Below, one piece after another: positions 1 to 5,454 of a stretch of 5,601 nt of DNA. The position numbers and the translations under genes are program-made. The DNA comes from Pseudomonadota bacterium (GTDB lineage Bacteria > Pseudomonadota > Gammaproteobacteria > Pseudomonadales > UBA5518), in assembly GCA_963204845.1 (NCBI GenBank), contig CAUJIL010000253.1, positions 1-5,601 on the forward strand, written 5' to 3'. Under the pieces are notes generated by a model. It was not told the origin of the DNA, did not search any database, and was given only the letters and a program-made list of their open reading frames with translations. Within the stretch, counting starts at the first letter, position 1. Each line of letters opens with the position of its first letter.

Positions 1-140
1 TCGGCGTCGGCCTCGCGCGCGGGATCGGTGCGCTCAACCTGCGCGTGATCGGCGGCATCCTGATGAGCTGGCTGGTCACGCTGCCGGCCGGGGCGATCCT
101 CTCGATCGTGTTCTTCCTGCTGCTGCGCGCACTGTTCTGA
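1..140 (+). CDS. pit: PiT-family inorganic phosphate permease, C-terminal end (5' truncated by window)
   Basis: Only the last 45 full codons are visible, ending at TGA 138-140. The peptide begins GVGLARGIGALNLRV and continues into a long hydrophobic segment (LVTLPAGAILSIVFFLLL), ending RALF. This matches the C-terminal repeat of PiT transporters, where a GLARGxxALNxRV loop precedes the last transmembrane helix. PiT proteins are inner-membrane, cation-coupled importers of inorganic phosphate or metal-phosphate complexes. The gene converges on the glyoxalase gene, with 16 bases between the two stop codons and no obvious terminator hairpin there. The family call rests on this short tail alone. 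I am confident of the family, but substrate affinity and the exact paralogue cannot be told. Confidence 0.85.
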   Translation, partial: GVGLARGIGALNLRVIGGILMSWLVTLPAGAILSIVFFLLLRALF

Positions 141-156
141 ACGGCCTCGATGCGCT

Positions 157-597
157 TCACCAGGCGCCGGTGTTCGGCATCGAGGTCCACGGTTCACGTG
201 GCTCCAGCGCGGGTCCGCGCTGCAGGAACTCTACCGGGATGCCGTCCGGCGAGCGCACGAAAGCCATGCGGCCGTCGCGGGGCGGGCGGTTGATCGTCAC
301 GCCGGCGGCCATCAGGCGCTCGCAGGTGGTGTAGATGTCATCGACCTCGTAGGCGAGGTGGCCGAAATTCCTGCCCCCGGTGTAGCTCTCGGGGTCCCAG
401 TTCCAGGTCAGCTCGAGCTCAGGCGCACGCAACTGCATTGCGCTCGGGCGGTCGGCCGGTGCGGCGAGATAGACCAGCGTGAACCTTCCGGCGGCATTCT
501 CGTGGCGACGCGTCTCGACCAGCCCGAGCGCGTCGCGCCAGAACGCAAGCCCGGCGTCCAGATCGGCGACCCTGACCATGGTGTGCAGATAGCGCAT
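157..597 (-). CDS. gloA: Glyoxalase I (lactoylglutathione lyase), VOC superfamily
   Basis: This 146-residue cytosolic protein should isomerise the methylglyoxal-glutathione hemithioacetal to S-lactoylglutathione. The N-terminus MRYLHTMVRVADL is very close to E. coli GloA. All four metal ligands of the bacterial enzyme can be placed by eye: H5, E62 (in LELTWNW), H80 (in FGHLAYEV) and E123 (in PVEFLQRG). The two beta-alpha-beta-beta-beta modules of the VOC fold cover roughly residues 1-66 and 74-126. The last 20 residues are a Pro/Trp-rich tail. The ATG at 597 is chosen because GAGGAG lies 6 bases upstream on the minus strand and the GloA-like sequence starts exactly there. The open frame continues upstream to 873, but that part only translates the palindrome cluster. 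The gene is convergent with the phosphate permease and divergent from the P450, and probably not functionally tied to it. A related VOC enzyme is possible but less likely given the full ligand set. Confidence 0.9.
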   Translation of the reverse strand: MRYLHTMVRVADLDAGLAFWRDALGLVETRRHENAAGRFTLVYLAAPADRPSAMQLRAPELELTWNWDPESYTGGRNFGHLAYEVDDIYTTCERLMAAGVTINRPPRDGRMAFVRSPDGIPVEFLQRGPALEPREPWTSMPNTGAW

Positions 598-624
598 CCG
601 ACGCTCCTCTGTGTGTGGGGCAGA

Positions 625-754
625 TCCGGGCTGTGCCCGGACACGGTTCGCGTAGGTCCGGGCTGTGCCCGGACATTCGTTCGGCCGCAGGCCGAACCTG
701 CGCGGGCATTGTTCGGCCACAGGCCGAACCTGCGCACACATGTTAGGCCACAAC
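625..754. repeat. Cluster of short palindromes with about 32-base period (REP-like)
   Basis: Two copies of the perfect hairpin TCCGGGC-TGT-GCCCGGA lie at 625-641 and 657-673, offset by 32 bases. Two copies of a second hairpin, GTTCGGCC-NNN-GGCCGAAC, lie at 679-697 (loop GCA) and 711-729 (loop ACA), also offset by 32 bases, each followed by CTGCGC. A decayed third unit starts at 742 (GTTAGGCCACAAC), 31 bases further on. Both hairpin types have stems of 7-8 bases and a 3-base loop. The layout resembles clustered repetitive extragenic palindromes. It occupies the divergent gap between gloA and the P450, so it could form hairpins in the gloA leader RNA, bind a protein, or mark an insertion point. 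No transposase is nearby. Confidence 0.75.
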
Positions 755-802
755 CCGCAGTTATCCCCACAGAATCGTAATGTCGGCGCTAGACGGGGAG
801 TG

Positions 803-832
803 TTGACAAGCCGTTCCGGCGAAGTCGAGACT
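803..832 (+). promoter_or_regulatory. Candidate sigma70-type promoter for the P450
   Basis: A perfect -35 hexamer TTGACA lies at 803-808. The best -10 candidate is GAGACT at 827-832 (18-base spacer), which keeps only the conserved A2, A4 and T6 and is therefore weak. The position, 40 bases before the P450 start and just after the palindrome cluster, fits a promoter. A weak -10 beside a perfect -35 often goes with activator dependence, but that is inference. Confidence 0.4.
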
Positions 833-871
833 GCCCGCGCCTTTATCGCGAACACGCCAGCAGGAGTACCC

Positions 872-2098
872 ATGGCCTCGTGTCCCTTCGCCGATCTGAG
901 CAGTCCCGACCTTCACCGCGGTGGCGTTCCGGCCGATCTGTACCGCGAACTGCGTGCGGCGCGCGCGGTGCGTGTCGATCAACCGATGAGCGGAGGCGAG
1001 GGCTTCTGGGCCTTCTTCCGGCAGGAGGACGTGGATCGCATCTCGAAGCACCCGCTGCAGTTCTCGTCGGCGCTGAAGACCTGCTTCCTGAACGACGTGC
1101 CGCCGGACCAGGTCGATCTGTTGCGCACCATGATCATCAACATGGACCCGCCGGAGCACATCAAGTACCGGCGCATCATCCGCAACGCGTTCACGCCGGC
1201 CAAGGTCGAGTCCTACGCGCCGCGTTTTCGCGAGATCGTTCGCGAGGCGGTGGCCGCGGTGTTGTCGCGCGGGGAATGCGAGTTTGTGACCGACATCGCC
1301 TGCGTGCTGCCGCTGATCGCGATCTGCGAGATCCTCGGCGTGCCGATCGAGGACCGCCGCAAGTTTTTCGAGTGGACCAACATCATGCTGGGCGGCGACG
1401 ATCCCGACCTGTCGACCAGCCCCGAGGCGGCGGCGATGGCCGCCGCCGAGCTGTACATGTACTCCGACAAGGTCATGGAGCAGCACCGCGCGGATCCGCG
1501 CGACGACATCGTCGGTGCGCTGTTGCGCGGTACCGTGGCGGGCGAGCACCTCAGCGAGGAGGAGTTTCGCAACTTCATGATGCTGCTGATCGTGGCGGGC
1601 AACGAAACGACCCGCACCGTGACCAGTCACGGCATGCGATTGCTGATGGAGCACCCGGATCAGTACCGGATGCTGGTCGAGGATCCGACGCTGATCCCGG
1701 ACGCGGTGGAGGAAATCCTGCGTTTCAATCCGGCCGTGATCAATTTCCGGCGCACCGTGACCGAGCCGACCGAGGTGGGAGGGCAGCCGTTGCAGCCCGG
1801 CGACAAGGTCGTGATGTTCTACCAGGCGGCCAGCCGCGACGAGGCGCTGTTCGAGGACCCGGACCGCTTCGACATCACGCGGCCACGCCGCGAGGACGTG
1901 CGCAACGAGCACCGCGCCTTCGGCATCGGCGAGCACTTCTGCCTGGGCAGCCACCTCGCGCGGCTGGAACTGGTCATCGTGTTCGAGGAGATCGTGAAGC
2001 ACCTTCGCAACCCGCGCACGAACGGAGAAATCAAGTGGCTTCGGTCTAACTTCATTCATGGAATCAAGGAGATGAAGATCATATTTGATGTCGCTTAA
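872..2098 (+). CDS. Cytochrome P450 monooxygenase, CYP125/CYP142-like
   Basis: This is a 408-residue soluble class I bacterial P450 of normal length with no membrane anchor. Diagnostic motifs are the C-helix HxxxR (H96, R100) after MDPPEH, the I-helix oxygen-activation motif AGNETT (242-247), the K-helix ExxR (E281-R284), and the heme loop FGIGEHFCLG (350-359) with C357 as the thiolate ligand. The stretch FMMLLIVAGNETTR and the C-terminal RSNFIHGIKEMKI resemble the CYP125/CYP142/CYP124 group, which oxidises sterol side chains and branched lipids in actinobacteria. The exact substrate is unknown. The ATG at 872 has AGGAG 5 bases upstream and is followed by MASCPF, normal for this group. The frame is open back to 665, but only through the palindromes. 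No ferredoxin or reductase is in the window, so redox partners must lie elsewhere. The last 60 bases or so are visibly AT-richer than the rest. It likely belongs with the downstream catabolic genes, though a 203-base gap separates them. Confidence 0.93.
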   Translation: MASCPFADLSSPDLHRGGVPADLYRELRAARAVRVDQPMSGGEGFWAFFRQEDVDRISKHPLQFSSALKTCFLNDVPPDQVDLLRTMIINMDPPEHIKYRRIIRNAFTPAKVESYAPRFREIVREAVAAVLSRGECEFVTDIACVLPLIAICEILGVPIEDRRKFFEWTNIMLGGDDPDLSTSPEAAAMAAAELYMYSDKVMEQHRADPRDDIVGALLRGTVAGEHLSEEEFRNFMMLLIVAGNETTRTVTSHGMRLLMEHPDQYRMLVEDPTLIPDAVEEILRFNPAVINFRRTVTEPTEVGGQPLQPGDKVVMFYQAASRDEALFEDPDRFDITRPRREDVRNEHRAFGIGEHFCLGSHLARLELVIVFEEIVKHLRNPRTNGEIKWLRSNFIHGIKEMKIIFDVA

Positions 2099-2220
2099 CA
2101 GGTTGCATTCTCCCTCCAGTCCCTCACGGAAGCACAGCGAGAACATCACGGCCCGCCCCCGGACCCAATCGATCCGCGGCTCGTGACGGGTGCTGCGTCG
2201 CGCGCAATGATCCCCGGCTA

Positions 2221-2260
2221 ATACGTTCGTGCGATGCACGAGGTGTCGCGCGCGGCGTAT
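2221..2260 (+). promoter_or_regulatory. Nested inverted repeat upstream of the transketolase operon
   Basis: Inside the 203-base gap between the P450 and the transketolase, a perfect short hairpin TCGTGC-GAT-GCACGA (2227-2241) is enclosed by a second pair of arms, ATACG (2221-2225) and CGTAT (2256-2260). No T-run follows, so it is a poor intrinsic terminator. A weak -10-like TATGTT (2258-2263) overlaps the right arm, with no good -35. It may be an operator or leader hairpin for the downstream operon. The rest of the gap (2099-2220) shows nothing I can assign. Confidence 0.3.
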
Positions 2261-2301
2261 GTTGCCTGCGAGTCACCACAACGTGCCGGGAGAATCAGGA
2301 C

Positions 2302-3177
2302 GTGAGCAGGATCTGTGTGCCCGACGTCCCCGAATTGATCGAAAAGGCGGGTCAGATCCGCAAGTACCTGTGCCGCTGTGCGCGCTACGCCGGCAACGTC
2401 CACCTCGCGGGGCCGCTGTCGGCAACGGACGTCGCGGTCGCCCTGTACTACAAGCACCTCGGCTTCGATCCGGACGACACCGGGAACCCGCAACGCAACA
2501 TGTTCGTGCTCAGCAAGGGGCACAACGGGGTGCTGCTCTACTGTATTTTCTGCGATCTGGGCATGTACCCGTGGGAGGAACTGTACGAGAACTACAACCG
2601 CATCGGCCACGTCTTCGGCGCGCATCCCAATCGCAAGGCGGTACGCGGGATCGAAGTCTCCACCGGGTCGCTGGGTCACGGACTGAGCTGGAGCATCGGT
2701 TTCGCGCACGCCAATCGCAACGAAGGCATCGCCTCGCGCATCTTCTGTCTGCTCGGTGACGGCGAGATGGAAGAGGGCTCGAACTGGGAAGCGATCATGT
2801 ACGCAGCCTCCCACGGGCTCGACAGCATCGTGGCGATCGTCGACAACAACCAGTGCTCGGCCTCGTTCGTCGCCGGCGAGAACATCCGGTGGAATTCGAT
2901 GGCGGACTGCTGGCGGGCGTTCGGCTGGCAGGTGCACGAGATCGACGGCACCGACATGTACGAGATCGACCGTACCCTCGCCGGACTGCCGCCGGTGGAT
3001 CCGGGGCGTCGTGGCAAACCCGTGTGCATCATCGCCAACACCGTCAAGGGACAGGGGGTGTCGTACATGATGGAGCGGCCCTACGCCTGGCACATCGGCG
3101 GACTCGATGACGAAAAGCTTGCGCAAACCGAGGCGCTGATCGACAGCTACACCGCGCAACGCAAGGCGAGGATCTGA
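2302..3177 (+). CDS. Split transketolase, N-terminal (TPP-binding) subunit; DesA-like candidate
   Basis: This 291-residue protein covers the pyrophosphate-binding domain of transketolase. The TPP/Mg motif runs from GDGEMEEGSNWEA (152-164) to VDNN (180-183). By-eye alignment keeps the active-site histidines: H34 in VHLAGPLSATD (usual GHxGGSLSxxD), H74 in LSKGHN, H108 in GAHPN and H264 in AWHIGG. TGSLGHGLSWSIGFA (121-135) is the standard glycine-rich segment. The enzyme would cleave or form a C-C bond next to a ketol, using TPP and the C-terminal subunit. The GTG start at 2302 has GGGAGA 8 bases upstream, and no in-frame ATG upstream fits better. It is followed after one base by the partner subunit and then by a zinc alcohol dehydrogenase, the order seen in the desABC steroid-desmolase operon of Clostridium scindens. 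Sugar-type split transketolases are the alternative. Family membership is certain; the substrate is inferred. Confidence 0.93.
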   Translation: MSRICVPDVPELIEKAGQIRKYLCRCARYAGNVHLAGPLSATDVAVALYYKHLGFDPDDTGNPQRNMFVLSKGHNGVLLYCIFCDLGMYPWEELYENYNRIGHVFGAHPNRKAVRGIEVSTGSLGHGLSWSIGFAHANRNEGIASRIFCLLGDGEMEEGSNWEAIMYAASHGLDSIVAIVDNNQCSASFVAGENIRWNSMADCWRAFGWQVHEIDGTDMYEIDRTLAGLPPVDPGRRGKPVCIIANTVKGQGVSYMMERPYAWHIGGLDDEKLAQTEALIDSYTAQRKARI

Positions 3178-3178
3178 G

Positions 3179-4144
3179 ATGGGCGGCTTCACCTTCAACA
3201 TCTCCGACATCGCGGCGATGATGAACGCCAGGGACCTGGTGACCAAGAAGATGGTCCAGCTGGTCGAGGATCATCCCGGGGTCTGTTACATCAACTCCGA
3301 CGGCACCGGCAAATCGGGACCGGTTCGTGATCTGTACGAACGGTACCCGAACCGCGTACTCGATGTCGGCATCGCCGAAATGAACCTGGTCACGGTGGCC
3401 GCCGGACTCGCACGCAAGGGCTATATTCCCTACGGGCAGACCTTCGGCCCGTTCCTGTGCGTGCGTGCGCTGGACCAGATCCACAACGATCTTGCCTACA
3501 ACGACTTGCCGGTGCGCCTGATCGGTACCCACGGCGGGCTGTCCTCCGGCTATGGCCCCACGCACAACACGATCGTCGAGTTCGGCGTCATGAACGCGAT
3601 TCCCAACATGACGATGATCGCTCCCAGCGATGCCGACCAGTGCGTGCGGATGCTCGAAGCCTCGCTGCAGTGGCCGGGACCGATCTACGTCCGGATCCCG
3701 CGCGGCGAGGAGCCGGCCGTCTACAACGCCGACTACGAGTACGTGATCGGCAGGGCGGTGGAGGTCCGCGACGGCAGCGACGTGACGCTGATCGCCACCG
3801 GCACCGGCGTCTACAACAGCCTGCGCGCGGCGCTGATGCTGCAGGACGAAGGACTGAGCGTCGGGGTGATCGATATGCACACCATCAAGCCGATCGACCG
3901 GGAAGCCATCGTGGGGGCGGCGCGCCGGACCGGCACCCTGGTCACCGTCGAGGACCACAACATCCTCGGCGGGCTGGGGAGCATCGTCGCCGACGTGCTG
4001 ATGGAGGCCGGTGTGTCCGCGAAATTGAAGAAGATCGGCATTCCCGACGAGTTCGTGAGTTTCGGGTACCCGGAAGAGATCTACCCGCATTACGGATTCG
4101 ACGGCGCCGGCATCGCGAAGACGGTGCGTGCGTTCTGTCGCTGA
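3179..4144 (+). CDS. Split transketolase, C-terminal (PYR + C-terminal domain) subunit; DesB-like candidate
   Basis: This 321-residue partner of the preceding protein is separated from it by one base (TGA-G-ATG), so the two are translationally coupled and presumably form an alpha2beta2 enzyme. GAGG lies 7 bases before the ATG. The pyrimidine-binding domain spans about residues 15-185 and includes LDVGIAEMNLVTVAAGLA with E67, the glutamate that activates TPP. A transketolase C-terminal domain (about 195-321) follows, with VIDMHTIKPID (230-240). H118 and H129 (in GYGPTHN) match the two usual pocket histidines, and R175 matches the arginine after PxYxRxxR. Oddities: the usual GEDGPTHQ is GYGPTHN, one residue shorter and lacking the acidic residue that contacts the acceptor hydroxyl in sugar transketolases. 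The usual LRAIPN arginine is N139 (VMNAIPN). ADLxxS is replaced by SDGTGKSG (40-47). These changes suggest a substrate other than a sugar phosphate. The C-terminal end is intact. Confidence 0.93.
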   Translation: MGGFTFNISDIAAMMNARDLVTKKMVQLVEDHPGVCYINSDGTGKSGPVRDLYERYPNRVLDVGIAEMNLVTVAAGLARKGYIPYGQTFGPFLCVRALDQIHNDLAYNDLPVRLIGTHGGLSSGYGPTHNTIVEFGVMNAIPNMTMIAPSDADQCVRMLEASLQWPGPIYVRIPRGEEPAVYNADYEYVIGRAVEVRDGSDVTLIATGTGVYNSLRAALMLQDEGLSVGVIDMHTIKPIDREAIVGAARRTGTLVTVEDHNILGGLGSIVADVLMEAGVSAKLKKIGIPDEFVSFGYPEEIYPHYGFDGAGIAKTVRAFCR

Positions 4145-4187
4145 GCGACGAGGGCGCGGACGGGGCGGATTCCACAGGAGGCGGCGC

Positions 4188-5240
4188 ATGCAGCAGTTGT
4201 TCATCACCGCGGTTCGCGATTTCGTCAAGGGCACGATGGGTACCGTGGAGGCGCGGGAGGTCCCGCTGCCGGAACCGGCCGACGAGGAGGTGCGCATCCG
4301 CATCATCCACGCGTCGATCTGCGGTTCCGACGCACACACGCTGAGTGGTCAGCTCGGTGCGTTCGAGGAGACGACCCGATCGATGCTGCCGATGGCGTTC
4401 GGCCACGAATTCTCCGGCATCATCGACCGGGCGGGGCGGCGGGCGGAGGCCATCGGTTACCGCACCGGCGACCGTGTCGTGGCGAACTACGCCAGATACT
4501 GTTACGCCTGCGATGCCTGTCGCAGCGGACGCGAGAACCTGTGCCCGAACCTGCAGTTCTGCATGAACGGCTTCGCGCAATACGCGTGCTTCCACGTGAC
4601 GCAGGTGTTCAAGCTTCCCGAGCGACAGGAGCTGTCGACGGCATGCCTGATCGAGCCGCTCACGATCGCCCTGGCGGTGGCCGGGCAGGCGCGGATTTCC
4701 TTCGGCAAGTCGGTCGCGATCATGGGCGCCGGTGGCATCGGACTGATGCTGGTGCAACTGGCTCGCCTCGCGGGCGCGTCCGCGGTCACGGTGTTCGATC
4801 TCGTGGAGGAGAAACGCGAACTCGCCCGGCGCCTGGGGGCCGACCACGTCTTCGACCCGCGCGAGCAGGGTGTGGTCGAACGGGCGATCGCCGCCGCCGA
4901 CGGTCGCTACGACTGCGTGCTGGAGGGCACAGGTGCGATGTCGGCGGCCACGATGACCCTCGATCTGCTGGCGCGTGACGGTGACGGCGTGTACTTCGCG
5001 ATGTACGGCAAGGATCCCGTGCTGCCGCTCGACCTGCACAGTCAGCTCTACTGGGACCAGAAACACCTGCACGGCATGATCATGGGCGCCGGATTGTTTC
5101 CCAAGGCCATCCGCATGGCTCCGCGTCTCGATCTCGCATCACTCATCCAGCGCGTGCACCCGCTGAGCAACTACCAGCAAGCGTTCACCGATCTGTTCTC
5201 GCGCAAGTTCGCGAAGATCGTGATCAGGATGGACGAATGA
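4188..5240 (+). CDS. Zinc-dependent medium-chain alcohol dehydrogenase (MDR); DesC-like candidate
   Basis: This 350-residue cytosolic NAD(P)-dependent dehydrogenase has normal MDR length. Catalytic zinc ligands are C45 (CGSD), H73 with E74 (GHE) and E156 (IEPLT). The structural zinc site is the four-cysteine lobe C105, C108, C111 and C119. The Rossmann motif GAGGIG (180-185) is followed by VFDLVEEKR with D204 at the end of beta-2, which favours NAD(H) over NADP(H). The ATG at 4188 has a perfect AGGAGG 6 bases upstream; an upstream in-frame start at 4128 would overlap the previous gene and lacks family similarity. It lies 43 bases after the transketolase C-subunit and is probably co-transcribed. 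In the desABC model it would oxidise or reduce the C20 hydroxyl/ketone next to the cleaved bond. By sequence alone it also resembles polyol and threonine dehydrogenases of the same superfamily, so the substrate is open. Confidence 0.92.
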   Translation: MQQLFITAVRDFVKGTMGTVEAREVPLPEPADEEVRIRIIHASICGSDAHTLSGQLGAFEETTRSMLPMAFGHEFSGIIDRAGRRAEAIGYRTGDRVVANYARYCYACDACRSGRENLCPNLQFCMNGFAQYACFHVTQVFKLPERQELSTACLIEPLTIALAVAGQARISFGKSVAIMGAGGIGLMLVQLARLAGASAVTVFDLVEEKRELARRLGADHVFDPREQGVVERAIAAADGRYDCVLEGTGAMSAATMTLDLLARDGDGVYFAMYGKDPVLPLDLHSQLYWDQKHLHGMIMGAGLFPKAIRMAPRLDLASLIQRVHPLSNYQQAFTDLFSRKFAKIVIRMDE

Positions 5241-5251
5241 GGTGTGTCGCA

Positions 5252-5280
5252 CGCGGACCGATCGGTGCCAGGTGTCCGCG
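5252..5280 (+). terminator. Possible hairpin terminator or operator after the dehydrogenase
   Basis: CGCGGAC (5252-5258) pairs with GTCCGCG (5274-5280) across a 15-base loop, starting 11 bases after the dehydrogenase stop. No T-tract follows, so intrinsic termination would be weak. The segment also contains the perfect 10-base palindrome ACCGATCGGT (5257-5266), which could instead be a protein-binding site. Its location at the end of the operon supports a terminator role only loosely. Confidence 0.3.
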
Positions 5281-5301
5281 CGTGGGCGTGACGTGCAGCA
5301 T

Positions 5302-5329
5302 TTGATCAGAGCACGTGATGAAATAATGG
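5302..5329 (+). promoter_or_regulatory. Candidate promoter/operator of the TonB-dependent receptor gene
   Basis: This is an AT-rich island in GC-rich DNA. A TTGATC -35-like hexamer (5302-5307) and a TAATGG -10-like hexamer (5324-5329) are 16 bases apart. An imperfect inverted repeat, TTGATCA (5302-5308) and TGATGAA (5316-5322) with a 7-base spacer (6 of 7 positions pair), spans the hexamers as a repressor or activator site would. The receptor start is about 125 bases further on, leaving a longish leader in which I see only the strong AGGAGG at 5441-5446. Confidence 0.35.
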
Positions 5330-5454
5330 ATTCTGTCTAGCATGTGCGAGCGCGGTGGCCGCCTGGTACGTACGCGGTTCAGGCCCCGCCGGCCCGGGAG
5401 ATAACGAGACGGGAGTTTCCGTCGACCACAACAGACGCCCAGGAGGCACGACCC

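Noticed and set aside
625..754. CRISPR array
   Set aside because: The repeated units are 17-19-base palindromes of two different sequences with only about 13-15 bases between them, and those intervals are partly similar. That is not a CRISPR repeat-spacer layout, and no cas genes are present.
761..772. DnaA-box-like TTATCCCCA, suggesting an origin
   Set aside because: A single site with one mismatch to TTATCCACA and no other boxes, AT-rich unwinding region or dnaA/dnaN neighbours.
665..871. N-terminal extension of the P450 frame back to 665
   Set aside because: It reads through the palindromes, has no similarity to P450 N-termini, and AGGAG before 872 fixes the start.
598..873. N-terminal extension of the glyoxalase frame up to 873
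   Set aside because: The extension translates the palindrome cluster and P450 leader. The GloA-like N-terminus and its ribosome-binding site place the start at 597.
761..2239. Long open frame on the minus strand across the whole P450 gene
   Set aside because: GC-rich third positions of the P450 suppress stops in the antisense frame. The translation is His/Arg/Val-rich low-complexity with no family motif, while the + strand carries all P450 motifs.
2302..4144. One transketolase gene broken by a frameshift or stop
   Set aside because: The first half ends at a natural domain boundary. The second has its own ATG and ribosome-binding site one base later. Two-subunit transketolases are a well-established arrangement.
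3044..5072. Long minus-strand open frames opposite the transketolase C-subunit and the dehydrogenase (3044-4339 and 3942-5072)
   Set aside because: Same GC-driven shadow effect. They lack family motifs and overlap well-supported genes along their length.
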